Positions 19,039-28,608 are shown, counted from the stretch's first letter. The stretch: 64,000 bases of DNA from Roseiarcus sp963781895 (GCA_963781895.1 CAWAIM010000053.1:1-64000); one strand, 5' to 3'. Numbers and translations are program-made. The notes: generated by a model not told the origin, from the sequence alone.

Positions 19039-20137
19039 ATGAAGCGGTTCGTGATCGCGCTGGCGCTGCTTCTGCCGTTCGAGAGCGTGTCTGCGTTCGC
19101 GGCGGACCCGCTTGGCCGCTTTCCGGTCGACCCTGGACAGGTGTCCGTCGCCGGCATTTCGTCCGGGGCGTTCATGGCGAACCAGCTCCATATCGCCCAC
19201 TCGGCCGACATCATGGGCGCCGCGCTGATCGCGGGCGGGCTTTATGGCTGCGCGGCCATCGATGAAAAATCCGATGGCGTATGGTCGCTGGCGGCCCAGG
19301 CCACGGGACGCCTGCATGACCATGCCTTCACAGCTCGAAGAAGTTTCCTTCTACGAGAGCCTCGTGAAAACACTCGCCGCCAGAGGTTGGATCGACCCGC
19401 CGGCCAACCTGGCGCGCAGCAAGATCTACATCTTCACCGGCGGCTCCGACGAGGTGGTCAACTCGGAGACGATTGAAAAAGCCAGGGATCTCTATGCCGC
19501 GCTCGGGGTGCCGGCCGGCAATATCGTGTTCGAAAACCGTAGCGGACCGGCCGCCAGGGCAGGCCATTCCTGGGTGACAAAGGACTTCGGCGGCAGCTGT
19601 TCGGCCAACGCAAGGCCCTATATCGACGACTGCGATTACGACCAGGCTGAGACGGAATTGAAAACGATCTACGGACAAGACCTCCAGCCGGCCGCGACGG
19701 CGTTGTCCGGGCGGATTGTCGCTTTCGACCAGACCGAATTCGTTCCCGGAAAAGCGGCGGCGGCCAACGGACTGTCGAATACCGGGTATCTGTACGCGCC
19801 CAAGGAATGCGAGCAGGGCGCTCTTGAGCCGTGCCGACTGCAGGTTGTGCTGCACGGCTGCCAACAATCGGCCGAGACTTTGGGCGACGAGTTCTACACC
19901 AGGATCGGGGTGAACGAATGGGCCGACGCCAACAGGATCATCGTGCTTTACCCGCAGGCCCACGCGACGACCATTGCCGATCTGCCGCCGCGCGAATGGA
20001 TCGCGGCCGGGAGCAACGCGAACCCCAACGGCTGCTGGAATTGGTGGGGCTATGCCGAGGACACGCAATATCTCACCAAAAAAGGCGTGCAGGTCGACGC
20101 CATCTGGAAAATGGTGCGGCGGATCGAGGGGATGTGA
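19039..20137 (+). CDS. Secreted/periplasmic poly(3-hydroxybutyrate) depolymerase, one frame break
   Basis: The N-terminal frame from ATG 19039 carries a Sec signal (MKRFVIALALLLPFESVSAF) and the lipase box VAGISSGAFMANQLH. Near 19300 the coding pattern changes frame, and residues from SFYESLVKTLAARGWIDPP run on to 20137. Later motifs are YIFTGGSDEVVNS, the probable catalytic His in AGHSWVTKDFGG, and the segment VVLHGCQQSAETLGDEF that precedes the conserved end. The joined protein, about 365 residues, resembles the periplasm-located PHB depolymerase described in Rhodospirillum rubrum more than extracellular PHA depolymerases with substrate-binding domains, none of which is seen. It would hydrolyse polyhydroxybutyrate or its oligomers outside the cytoplasm. 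Confidence 0.75.
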
Positions 20138-20270
20138 CGGAATCGCTGGCCCGACCGACGTGAAACGGGGCCAGGGGGTCCGATCGAGGACGGCAAGCTG
20201 GTGAATTTCGCGTCCCTCCGCCGCAATCCGTTGATTGTCGAACCGACCAGGATCGGCGGCGCAGAGCGAC

Positions 20271-20294
20271 CGCGCCGGCGTTGTCGCCGGCGCG
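20271..20294. terminator. GC hairpin downstream of the PHB depolymerase
   Basis: A perfect 10-base-pair inverted repeat (CGCGCCGGCG / CGCCGGCGCG) closes on a TTGT loop, about 130 bases after the depolymerase stop. No T-run follows, so an intrinsic terminator of classical form is not supported. It may be a Rho-independent element without a U-tract or a transcript-stabilising hairpin. Confidence 0.4.
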
Positions 20295-20622
20295 CCAAAG
20301 CCGAGCCGCGCGGCGACTTTTGAGCACTGCGGAGCGGGACGCAAATTGTCGTTTTGAGCGTCGAACGCGGGCGTAGCGATCGGCGCGCCGCCGTTGATTT
20401 GCTCGCTAAGGGCGGGGCGTAGCCGCGACGCCAACGTCTTGGCCGTAGACGCCGACCCGGAACCGCTGCGCCTGTCGTTCAGCCCTATGTCAGGAGCACG
20501 CTTCTCGAGACCGCTTGGAAAAATGGCGATAATAGTCTATAAAAACTATAGATATAATATCATTAATTTCGACCAGTCGATCGCGCGACGGGATGGCGGC
20601 GATCAGGCGGCGGGGGCAAGCG
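20295..20622 (+). promoter_or_regulatory. Porin upstream region with an AT-rich promoter-like block
   Basis: No gene is visible here. In otherwise GC-rich DNA, bases 20527-20570 are strongly AT-rich (GATAATAGTCTATAAAAACT and following), with TATAAT-like hexamers at the end of the block and a small inverted repeat (ATAGT ... ACTAT). It lies about 55 bases before the porin start and is the best candidate for its promoter and an operator. A clean -35/-10 pair cannot be fixed. Confidence 0.4.
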
Positions 20623-22111
20623 ATGAAAGCCTTGACATCGTTCGTCCTGCGGGGCGGAGCGGTCATCGCATTGGCGACGGCCGCGCGAGCGGCCGAACTT
20701 CCGACCGACAACAGAGGCGGGCCGGCGCCGCCGAATGCGCTCGTGCTTCAGCAGTCTTTACGGTTTCCTCGGCGCCGGCGTCCACGATTGCCCGCTGACT
20801 TACGCCGGCGTTACCCTCTACGGCCAGATCGATGTCGGAGCGGGCTACAGTTCGCATGGCGCGAACTTCAACGGCGCCTATCCGCAAGGCGTGCAGGAGC
20901 TGATCGCCAAGTTCAGTCAGGGGCCGAAATTTCAGGTCGTTCCCAGTGGCCTCAGCCGGTCCAACGTGGGCATGAGCGGCAAGGAAGACTTTGCGCCGGG
21001 GTGGTCGTTCCTGTTCAATGCGAATACCGATTTTGATCCCTACTCGCTGCGCCTGGTGAACGGGCCGGCGTCGCTGGTCGACAACAACGCGACGCCCCTG
21101 GGCGCCCAGACGGCGAACGGCGACTCCAGCCGCGCCGGGCAATGGGACAATACCCAGGGCTATGTGGGACTGCGCAACTCCGTCCTCGGCGCGCTCACGC
21201 TCGGCCGTCAGAATTCGCTCTCCGCGGAGGCCGTGACCAAGTACGACCCGATGCACGGTTCCTACGCATTTTCGCTGATCGGAAACTCAGCCGCCTACGT
21301 CTCCGGCGTCGGCGACACCGAGACCACCCGATACAACACTTCGGTCAGATATCAGGCCGGCGCCGGCAATCTTCGCGCCGGCGCGGTATGGCAGTTCGGC
21401 GGCTACGACCAGGGCAACGGTTCGAACGGCGCCTATCAGTTCGGCGCGGGCGCCGACTTTTCTAGCCTCTCGATCGACGCGATTTTCAGCTACGCCAAAG
21501 ACGCAGTGTCCCTTTCCGCCTACGGCGCCAATCCGCTTCCCCCCGGCGTCGGACCGGACAACTTGATGGCGACGCTCGCTGATATCGGCGGCGTCATTGC
21601 GGCGGCAAAATATGCCCTTGGGCCGTACACGTTTTACGGCGGCTATGAATACGCGCGCTACATGCCGCCGAGCAACGCCTACCCCGACGGCTTCAGGTCG
21701 CTCGGCGGCTATCGTGTGTTGCCGGGCGCCGTCAATGTCGCCAGCTACGAGGTCAACAAGATCCTGCAGGTCGCCTGGGCCGGCGCGGATTACGCGGTCC
21801 GCGGCGATCTCGACGTGATTGGCGCCGTCTATTATGCGAACCAGAACAACTACACTCCGCACGGGCCTCGGCCTTCCAGTTGCGCCGCCAACGCCAGGCC
21901 GGCGGTTCCTGGCGCCGCCCCGCAAGGATCGGCCCAGCCGACATGCGCCGGAGGCCTGTTCGTCCTGTCCGCGCTGATCGATTACCGGCCGGTCGAGCGG
22001 CTCGATGTCTATGGCGGCCTGATGGCGTCGCAAGCGAGCGGAGGCGTCGCGAGCGGCTATATCCACAGCGGCAACATTGCTCCGACGGTCGGCCTGCGTC
22101 TGAGTTTCTGA
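20623..22111 (+). CDS. Outer-membrane porin (alphaproteobacterial Porin_2-type), early frame break
   Basis: The signal peptide frame begins at ATG 20623 (MKALTSFVLRGGAVIALATA, cleavage after ARAA). Near 20740 the pattern moves one frame (CFSSLYGFLGAGVHDCPLTY) and continues to 22111. The Cys-x-Ser ... Asp-Cys-Pro-Leu-Thr-Tyr start followed by GVTLYGQIDVGAGYSSHGA is typical of rhizobial and photosynthetic-bacterial porins. Many alternating Tyr/Gly strands follow, with the surface Cys pair (PSSCAANARP, QPTCAGG). The last residue is Phe in APTVGLRLSF, the C-terminal Phe signature for outer-membrane assembly. It would form a diffusion pore, probably trimeric. About 490 residues when joined. Confidence 0.82.
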
Positions 22112-22436
22112 GGAGTCCGATCGGTCGGCGCGCGGACGGTCGTCGGGTGGAAGACTGGCCGTCCGGGGGCGGGTGACAAGCCCGACCCTCGCGATTTCGG
22201 AGACGGTGCGCTGAGACGCGACGGTCGGAAACGAGCCGGCGGAGCGGGCGATCGGATCCGCGGGCCTTCGGTCGTTGCCGGCGTCGAAGAGGGAACGCCG
22301 CCCGAGCCCTTGCCGAGACGGACGCCAGAGATCACAACAAAGCGACCCGGCTGGCAACGACGCGCTTCATGCGATATGGCGGCGAGCCCGCCGAACGCCG
22401 GGCGCGAATGGCGTTGAGGCCCGGACGGAGCGGCGC
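22112..22436. other. Intergenic region between porin and TerC gene
   Basis: About 325 bases without a convincing gene. One inverted pair (CGGACGG ... CCGTCCG, around 22130-22170) has a long loop and no T-run. I see no promoter that can be defined. Confidence 0.3.
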
Positions 22437-23172
22437 ATGGACGATGTAACGCGGCTCCTCGCCGACCCCGCCGCCTGGGCGGCGCTCGCGACCTTGATCG
22501 CCATGGAGGTCGTGCTCGGCGTCGACAATCTCGTTTTCATCGCGCTGCTGTCGAACCGTATCAAGGAAAGTCGGCGCGCGGCGGCGCGTTTCGTCGGCTT
22601 GTCGCTCGCCCTGGTGTTTCGCCTGGCGCTCCTCGCCTCGGCGGCGGCGATCGTGCGGCTGACCGAACCGTTCGCGACTGTCTACGGGCACGCATTTTCC
22701 GTGCGCGATCTCGTGCTGCTGGCCGGCGGGCTTTTCCTGGTCTGGAAGGCGACCGGGGAAATTCGCGCTCATGTCGTTCCGGACTCAGGAGAGCGGCGAC
22801 GCGCCTGGCGCCTCGGAGCTGGGCGTGGGGGCGGCCCTGGTCCAGATCGTCCTGCTCGATATCATCTTTTCAATCGACAGCATCGTCACGGCGGTCGGCA
22901 TGACCGACCAGTTTCCGATCATGGTTGTCGCGGTCGTCGTCGCCGTGGCGGTCATGATGGCGGCCTCCGGCTCGCTGGGCGCGTTTATCCAACACAATCC
23001 GACGATCCTGATGCTGGCGTTGAGCTTTCTGTTGATGATCGGCATGGCGTTGATCGCCGACGGTTTCGGCTTCCACGTCGAAAGGGGCTATATCTACACG
23101 GCGATGCTCTTTTCGGGCATGGTCGAGGCGCTCAACGCCCTGGCGAGGCGCAAATCCAGGCGGCCGACATGA
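22437..23172 (+). CDS. TerC-family membrane protein, one frame break
   Basis: The first half from ATG 22437 shows helices with LIAMEVVLGVDNLVFIALL, the TerC acidic motif. After KATGEI (about 22765) the sequence goes on in another frame (GVGAALVQIVLLDIIFSIDS and IVTAVGMTDQFP), which repeats the conserved Asp pattern in the second half, and ends at 23172. TerC proteins are seven-helix transporters; members are linked to Mn2+ export or metallation of exoenzymes and to tellurite resistance. The joined length of about 244 residues is normal for short TerC (YoaE/YgdQ) forms without CBS domains. Confidence 0.82.
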
Positions 23173-23230
23173 TTCTCGACCTCGCTGTTATTTGCGGGGG
23201 TCGCGGGTGCGGTGGCGACGAGGTGAATCG

Positions 23231-24157
23231 ATGGGCGACGTGATCGCGATCGGCGAGGCGCTGGTCGAACTCAATCAGCCTCGCGACGGCGCGCCCTTCG
23301 TCCAGGGCTTCGGCGGCGACACGTCGAACGCGATGATCGCCGCCGCGCGCTCGGGCGCCGACGCCGCCTATTTCACCGCGGTCGGCGCTGACCAATTCGG
23401 CCAGGCGCTGACGGAACTGTGGATGCGCGAGGGGGTCGACGCGAGCCGGATCGTGGTCAACGGCGGCGCGCACACCGGGCTTTATTTCGTCACCCATGGC
23501 GAGGCGGGCCACGAGTTCTCCTATATGCGCGCGGGCTCGGCGGCGAGCCGCATCGGCGAGAGCGACCTGCCGGTCGACCGCATCCGCGACACGAAAATTC
23601 TGCATGCTTCGGGCATCAGCCAGGCGATCTCGTCCTCCGCCGCCGACGCGGTGTTCGCCGCGATCGACCTCGCCCACGACGCCAAGCGCCTCGTCTCCTA
23701 CGATCCCAATCTGAGGCTGAAGCTCTGGCCGCTGCGGCGGGCGCGGGCGATCATCCACGAGGCGATGCGCCTTTGCGACATCGCGCTGCCGGGGCTCGAC
23801 GACGCGCTGGCGCTGACGTCGTTGAGCGATCCAGACGCGATCGTCGATTTCTATCTGCGTCTCGGCGCGAGCGTCGTCGTCCTGAAGCTCGGAAAGGCCG
23901 GCGCGCTCGCCGCGACGCCGAAAGCCCGCGAGCGCGTGGCGGCGCGCGCGGTCGCGGCCGTCGACGCAACCGGGGCGGGCGATTGTTTCGACGGCGCGTT
24001 CCTCGCCGAATTCCTGCGCGCCGGCGACGCTCTCGCCGCCGCGCGCTTCGCCAATGTCGCGGCTGCGCTGTCGACGCTGGGCTACGGCGCCGTCGCCCCG
24101 CTGCCGCGTCGCGCCGATGTCGACGCGGCGATGGCCGGGGAGGCCGAAGCGCGATAG
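23231..24157 (+). CDS. kdgK: PfkB-family sugar kinase, probable 2-keto-3-deoxygluconate kinase
   Basis: This 308-residue ribokinase-fold enzyme starts DVIAIGEALVELNQPRDGAP, with the substrate loop QGFGGDTSNAMIAAARSGA (the G-G-D-T-x-N motif preferred by KDG kinases) and the catalytic anion-hole motif VDATGAGDCFDGAFLAEFL, where the Asp of GAGD is the base. It would phosphorylate 2-keto-3-deoxygluconate to KDPG for entry into the Entner-Doudoroff pathway. ATG 23231 with GAGGTG upstream is chosen rather than an ATG 39 bases earlier. No eda or uronate genes are adjacent, so the substrate assignment rests on motifs. Confidence 0.78.
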   Translation: MGDVIAIGEALVELNQPRDGAPFVQGFGGDTSNAMIAAARSGADAAYFTAVGADQFGQALTELWMREGVDASRIVVNGGAHTGLYFVTHGEAGHEFSYMRAGSAASRIGESDLPVDRIRDTKILHASGISQAISSSAADAVFAAIDLAHDAKRLVSYDPNLRLKLWPLRRARAIIHEAMRLCDIALPGLDDALALTSLSDPDAIVDFYLRLGASVVVLKLGKAGALAATPKARERVAARAVAAVDATGAGDCFDGAFLAEFLRAGDALAAARFANVAAALSTLGYGAVAPLPRRADVDAAMAGEAEAR

Positions 24158-24234
24158 CGCGACTCCCCGAACCGTTGGCTCGGCCTTGACGAGCCTCTCG
24201 GCCCACCAAGCGAAGCGGCCGTGCGGAAACGCCG

Positions 24235-24508
24235 TCAGCCGCCGCCGGTGTCGACGCAGCCGTAGCTGGCGCAATCGTCGGGGTCGCGGCTCAGTCCGTC
24301 CGTTTCGTGGGTGTTGTATGGATAGGGCCAGGACCTCGCCGCTGCGAACTCCGGCTGCGGCGAGAGCGCGGGGGCATGCGCTTCGACGGAATCTGTGATG
24401 GATCGTCCGATGGCTATGGAAGGGCTTGGAAGCGCCAGCGGCCGGATAGGCCGCCAGGGCGCCCGCCAGCACGATCCCGACCGCCAGCGGCGATAGGATC
24501 GACTTCAT
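24235..24508 (-). CDS. Small secreted protein, copy 1 of a tandem pair, one frame break
   Basis: From ATG 24508 (GAGGAGG upstream) the frame reads a signal peptide MKSILSPLAVGIVLAGALAA and then KPFHSHRTIHHR. The end of the protein is in another frame: SWPYPYNTHETDGLSRDPDD, then CASYGCVDTGGG and a stop at 24235. Joining them gives about 91 residues that align along the whole length with the gene at 24905-25198. The span is one base too long for a single frame, consistent with one inserted base. Shared features are a KP-x-HSHRT motif after the signal and the C-terminal WPYPYN-x-HETDGLSR-x-PDDC-x3-GC block. The two Cys may form a disulfide. I do not know this family. Confidence 0.65.
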
Positions 24509-24904
24509 AATGCTTTCCTCCTCGGCGCCTGGAAATGCGCGCCAAGCGACCGCACCTCCAAACGTTGGAGTTCTTCCTTTCATACGCCGGATTTTGGCAA
24601 GACCGTGTCATAAATGTAAATTCGATTTCAGATTTCGAAAATCAATTCTGCAAACACCGAGGATGTTTATTGCGGATTTTTCGAATTGTCTACGAATAGA
24701 TTGTCATAATGTCCGATGATACTGCGAATATTTCATCGACGGCGAGTAATATCGGGTATTGTGAAGAATTTAGTAGAAAATCATCGACGCAACAAAGAGT
24801 AATAAGACCTAATATCGTAGGGCATTATCTCTTTTCGTCGCGCGAATAGAGTGTCGACCCCTGCCTTACTTCACAACGAGCCGCGCGAGGCGCGACGACG
24901 GGAA
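24509..24904. other. AT-rich intergenic island between the two small-protein genes
   Basis: Bases from about 24580 to 24850 are far richer in A and T than the rest of the window, with many stop codons in all frames, so no gene is likely. It would contain the promoter of the first small gene at its left end. The low GC also fits an old insertion or a site bound by xenogeneic silencers. No repeats or transposase motifs were seen. Confidence 0.4.
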
Positions 24905-25198
24905 TCAGCGCCCGGGATTGTCGATGCAGCCCCACTTGACGCAATCGTCGGGATTGCGGCTCAGTCCATCCGTTTCATGAACATTGTAAGGGTAGGGCCA
25001 AGGCGACGCCGGGTCGCGGAACGCCACCGGCGGCGGGAGCCCGGTCCGCGCCGAGGGGGCGAGGTCGGGCGCGGCGATCGGCTTTTGGCGCATCGTCCGA
25101 TGGCTGTGGACCGGCTTCAAGGCGCCTTCGGCCGCATAAGCCGCGACGGAGACCCCCATCGCGATCCCAAGCGCCAACAGCAGGATTGATTTGGCCAC
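24905..25198 (-). CDS. Small secreted protein, copy 2 of a tandem pair (intact)
   Basis: The GTG start at 25198 sits six bases after AGGAG on the minus strand and gives 97 residues. A signal peptide (MAKSILLLALGIAMGVSVAA) is followed by LKPVHSHRTMRQKPI, a Pro/Ala linker and the C-terminal block SPWPYPYNVHETDGLSRNPD, then DCVKWGCIDNPGR. The C-terminal block and the HSHRT motif are shared with the broken copy at 24235-24508. No enzyme motif is visible. A structural or metal-binding exported peptide is possible, because there are several His and two Cys in each copy. Confidence 0.68.
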   Translation of the reverse strand: MAKSILLLALGIAMGVSVAAYAAEGALKPVHSHRTMRQKPIAAPDLAPSARTGLPPPVAFRDPASPWPYPYNVHETDGLSRNPDDCVKWGCIDNPGR

Positions 25199-25397
25199 GG
25201 TTTTCTCCTGAGCGCTCATCCGTCTGCAAAAAGCCATGCAACTCTAGTCATTTGGAGCCGAAATTTCATATCGCGGGTTTCCGGCGAAACCATGTCGGCG
25301 CCGGCGTGCGCGGGTGGGATCGCGGCGAATGGCGTGAGAGAACGCCAGGTCCGTCGCCGCCTTTACGCCGACGCCTTTCGGCGCCAACCTGAGGAGC

Positions 25398-25706
25398 ATG
25401 GACTTCTCCGCCTTTCGCGCCTCGCTCGGCCTTGCCTCGCCGCCGCAGGCCTTGAGCCAGGCGATGCGCGCGCTTTGGCTGGACGCGAAGGGCGATTGGG
25501 ACGGCGCGCACGGCGCGGCGCAGGCCGACGAGGGCGGGGCGGGGGATTGGGTCCACGCCTATCTGCACCGCAAGGAGGGCGACGCCGGCAACGCCGCCTA
25601 TTGGTATCGCCGCGCCCGCAAGCCGGTCTGCAAGACCTCGCTCGAAGAGGAATGGGAGGCGATCGCGAAGTCGCTTCTCGACGCCGGGGCCCCGAGGGGT
25701 TCGTAG
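25398..25706 (+). CDS. Conserved hypothetical protein, 102 residues
   Basis: A cytosolic, helical protein without signal peptide or membrane segment. It begins MDFSAFRASLGLASPPQALS and carries QAMRALWLDAKGDWDGAHGA and the repeat-like end VHAYLHRKEGDAGNAAYWYR, which reads like one tetratricopeptide-type helix pair. GAGGAG lies only a few bases before the ATG at 25398. I recall similar short proteins in rhizobia and relatives but no known function. Confidence 0.6.
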   Translation: MDFSAFRASLGLASPPQALSQAMRALWLDAKGDWDGAHGAAQADEGGAGDWVHAYLHRKEGDAGNAAYWYRRARKPVCKTSLEEEWEAIAKSLLDAGAPRGS

Positions 25707-25713
25707 TCGCGCC

Positions 25714-25737
25714 CGCCGATCGCGGCCGCGATCGGCG
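25714..25737. repeat. Perfect 24-base palindrome between convergent genes
   Basis: Bases 25714-25737 are an uninterrupted inverted repeat, with half-site CGCCGATCGCGG. It lies in the 46-base gap between a plus gene ending at 25706 and a minus gene ending at 25753. As RNA it could form a hairpin of about ten pairs with a GGCC loop in either direction. No T-run follows on either side, so a bidirectional terminator is possible but not proven. Confidence 0.55.
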
Positions 25738-25752
25738 CCGAACTCCGGAGCG

Positions 25753-26342
25753 TCACGGCAAATAATTCCCTTCGCCCTCGGATTTGGCGGCGCGGCGATT
25801 GGCCCGGCTCGGCCAGAACGCCACGCCGAGGCCGATCACAAGGGCGGCGGCCAGCACCAGAAAGAGGAAGGACTGCGTGAGCCACGCGATCGCCGGCACG
25901 GCGAGAGCCATGGCCAGGCCGAGAAAGCAAATCTGCAACGACAGAAAGCCGACCCCGGCGAGAAACGTGCCCAGCGCCAGGATGATCAGAAGCACCAGAC
26001 TGATCGCCTGCGCGGGCAGGATGCTCTGCACGCGCGACAACACCATGATGTTCATCGCGACCAGGACGGCCGCCCAATGGATCGTCTGCGTCCACATCAA
26101 CCGGAAGCGAGCGCTCTTGTCCGGGGCGAACTCCCACTGGGTGACGATGCAGACGACGCCGACCGCCACAGCCAGGAACTCCCAATAGCCGACGAGAGGC
26201 TGCTGCGACAGGTTCGTATAGGCGACGCCGGCGACCGCGAGCACGAGCGCGGCGATGTAGGGCAATTGCCGCAGCAGGAAATTGGCCTGACTGGAGCGGC
26301 CTTCGGGCTCGACTTCGTCGTGCGCGAATCATCTTCACTCAT
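25753..26342 (-). CDS. Integral membrane protein, about five or six helices, one frame break
   Basis: The main frame (25753 to about 26290) encodes hydrophobic segments YIAALVLAVAGVAYTNL, FLAVAVGVVCIVTQW, WAAVLVAMNIMVLS, AISLVLLIILALGTFLAGVG and FLFLVLAAALVIGLGVAFW. A hydrophilic start (MSEDDSRTTKSSPKAAPVRP) lies in another frame from ATG 26342 and would join near 26285 (ANFLLRQLPYIAAL). Without the join the frame can begin at an internal Met (26265). The family is not recognised; no transporter or enzyme motif is visible. It ends close to the palindrome at 25714-25737. Confidence 0.6.
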
Positions 26343-26504
26343 CGTTGCGGAATCTTTCTGTCGTCGCTTCGTCCAACGGCGCCGTCGATTTCAGCAGTCT
26401 CGCGCTCACGCGCGAATATGCTCCGCTTCCGCGTCGTTTGCCAGAGCCGCGGCTTTCCGCCGCTCGGATCGCCCCACCGGCGGAGCGCGCCCTGGCGCCT
26501 CTCT

Positions 26505-27983
26505 TCAATTGGAAGACTGCGAATGAAGGCTCTTTGTCGGAATGCCATCCTCGATGCGCTGCGCGAGATAGGGGAAGAACGGATTGGACGAAAGCCGCAT
26601 CAGCGAGTCGAGGCTGACGATCAGCACATTGCGCTCGCCTCTGGGCGTGACGTCTCCGAGCCTGACGCCGAAGTCCTCCGAGGGGTCGGGGGCGACGCCG
26701 TAAAGCCCATCGCTCACCGGGAACGGCAAGGCGATGTGCGACAGGGAATAGGCGTCGGCCGGATAGGACATTCCCAGGGGATGGATGGTCTCGGTCGTAG
26801 AACCGGCCTCGACAACCCGCTCGATTTCCTCGCCGCTTCCCGCGCCGCCGTTGGTGACGACGACGGTGCGATAATTCCGCGGCGCGGGCGGGAGAACCCG
26901 AGTTAGCTTGGTCTCGGCGGATGGGCGCATGAGCAGGCCGAGAGCAGTCGTGCGGTTGACGTCGAACAGGACAAGCTCGCTGCCGTTCGGCGGGAGATGA
27001 GCGTAAAATTCCGAGACGATCGCGGACGTGCTGACGGTGAAATCCATCACCGACTGGAACGTCAGGATCGGGGGAAGTCCGGAGAGCTTCTGGTCGCGGG
27101 CGTCGTTGACGATCTGTTGCTGCAGCGCCTGCGTCAGCCGGTGCGACTGCCAGGCGGCGTTGACCGGAAACGAGTTGTATTTGAAGGGATTGAACTCCGG
27201 CAGCACCTCCAGCCAGGCGGCCTTGGCGAATGGCGGAAGATACGCGGGCAGGGCCGCGAGCCCGACGAACCGGGCGAACCGTGTGATTCCGATCATCGGG
27301 GAAATGAGAACGACACGCTCGGCCCTTTCAAGCCGACGATCGTCGAGCGCGTCCAGCGCATATTTGAGCGCCAGCGCGCCCCCGTTCGAATAGCCCACGA
27401 TGTGCAGCGGCTTTCCGGGACCCACGCGACGCCGCGCTTCTCTGACCGCGAGACGCGTCGCGGCCATCCAGTCTTCCCACTCGACCTCCGTCAGCGCTCC
27501 CGGGACGGTTCCGTGCGCCGGCAGCCGGATAGCGATCGCGATGAAGCCGCGGGCGCGGTAAAGCTCGGCGACGTGCCGGAGGCTGTAGGGCGAGTCGGTG
27601 AGGCCGTGGAGGAGAACGACTGCGCCGACGGGGTCGCCTTGCGGCTCGAGAATGGCGGACCTGTTCCAGTCGCGGCTGAAATGACCCGGATAGATCGGGC
27701 TTGCCTCGAAGTACCGGTTGACCGGGATACGGTCCCTCTTGGGAAGCCGTTGCGTGACCTCGGCGCGCACAGCGTCGAAGATCGCGTCTTCCGCTTGCAG
27801 GTACTGCGGCCAATCGGCTGCATCGAGCGCGCGCGCGTGCAACTCGTGCGGCACGAAAGTGTGCCAGGGCTCGAGCGGAGGTCCACGCTGCGAGTCCCAT
27901 GCGCGAACGGCGACCAGCGTCACGAACACGACGGCGAGCAGGATAACGGCCCGTTTCGCGCCGTTGACGATTGTCGACATCAT
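26505..27983 (-). CDS. Membrane-anchored alpha/beta hydrolase (lipase/esterase-like)
   Basis: The protein has about 492 residues from ATG 27983 (a second ATG follows directly). An N-terminal membrane anchor (RAVILLAVVFVTLVAVRA) precedes an alpha/beta-hydrolase fold with the oxyanion loop VVLLHGLTDSPYSLRHVAEL, the nucleophile elbow HIVGYSNGGALALKYAL (Ser in G-Y-S-N-G) and a probable catalytic His in AYSLSHIALPFPVSDG. Strand motif PAHGTVPGALT resembles monoacylglycerol-lipase and carboxylesterase groups. It stands alone and unbroken. The substrate is unknown; esters or lipids at the membrane are inferred from the anchor. Confidence 0.78.
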   Translation of the reverse strand: MMSTIVNGAKRAVILLAVVFVTLVAVRAWDSQRGPPLEPWHTFVPHELHARALDAADWPQYLQAEDAIFDAVRAEVTQRLPKRDRIPVNRYFEASPIYPGHFSRDWNRSAILEPQGDPVGAVVLLHGLTDSPYSLRHVAELYRARGFIAIAIRLPAHGTVPGALTEVEWEDWMAATRLAVREARRRVGPGKPLHIVGYSNGGALALKYALDALDDRRLERAERVVLISPMIGITRFARFVGLAALPAYLPPFAKAAWLEVLPEFNPFKYNSFPVNAAWQSHRLTQALQQQIVNDARDQKLSGLPPILTFQSVMDFTVSTSAIVSEFYAHLPPNGSELVLFDVNRTTALGLLMRPSAETKLTRVLPPAPRNYRTVVVTNGGAGSGEEIERVVEAGSTTETIHPLGMSYPADAYSLSHIALPFPVSDGLYGVAPDPSEDFGVRLGDVTPRGERNVLIVSLDSLMRLSSNPFFPYLAQRIEDGIPTKSLHSQSSN

Positions 27984-28089
27984 TGGCGCGGCTCCCGGCG
28001 CCGATCCTCGCCCGAGCCCGAACGCGTCGCGTTCAACACTGTCCGGGCGTTGGCGACCAGTCGCGCCGGAGACGATCGATCGGTGCCGC

Positions 28090-28608
28090 TCAGGCAGGCG
28101 GCGCGACTTTCGCCGAGGCCGCGGCATGTCCCGCCAGCGCTTCGCGAAGAGCGGCCTCCTTTGTCTCGTCGAAAGACGTGCTCATCAGCGTTCCGCCGAC
28201 GCCCTTCAGGTCATTGAGGACTTTGTCGGTCGTCATCTTGCGAACCAGCAGAAACAACCCCGCAGCCCCCGGCCTCAACGCGCTCGCCGCGCCTTTCATG
28301 AAATCGTCGTTGATGCCGGTATCGAGCAATTTGCCGCTGAGAGCGCCGGAGGCGGCCCCGATCCCAAAGCCCAGCAACGGATTGAGGAAAATCAAGCCGA
28401 TCAAGGTGCCCCACAACGCGCCGGAAACCGCGCCTTGGGTGGTGTTGTTCATCAGCTGGTTGAGCTTTATCCGGCCATTTTCGTCCTTCACCGCGACGAC
28501 CGCATCGCTGAGTTCGATCAGATATTCCTTCTGCATGGCCAAGACCTTCTCGCGCACCTCCTCGGCCTTCTGTTCGGAATCGAAGGCGATGAACACCAGA
28601 TCGCTCAT
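28090..28608 (-). CDS. DUF1269 membrane protein
   Basis: This 172-residue protein begins SDLVFIAFDSEQKAEEVREK and contains ELSDAVVAVKDENGRIKLNQ and a glycine-zipper hydrophobic stretch (TQGAVSGALWGTLIGLIFLN, PLLGFGIGAASGALSGKLLD), all characteristic of the DUF1269 family. The function is not established; the glycine-zipper suggests membrane insertion. The start at 28608 follows AGGAG by nine bases. It is divergent from the AI-2E transporter gene 185 bases away. Confidence 0.85.
   Translation of the reverse strand: MSDLVFIAFDSEQKAEEVREKVLAMQKEYLIELSDAVVAVKDENGRIKLNQLMNNTTQGAVSGALWGTLIGLIFLNPLLGFGIGAASGALSGKLLDTGINDDFMKGAASALRPGAAGLFLLVRKMTTDKVLNDLKGVGGTLMSTSFDETKEAALREALAGHAAASAKVAPPA

Noticed and set aside
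22130..22170. Inverted repeat CGGACGG ... CCGTCCG after the porin as terminator.
   Set aside because: The loop is long and no T-run follows; stem stability alone is weak support.
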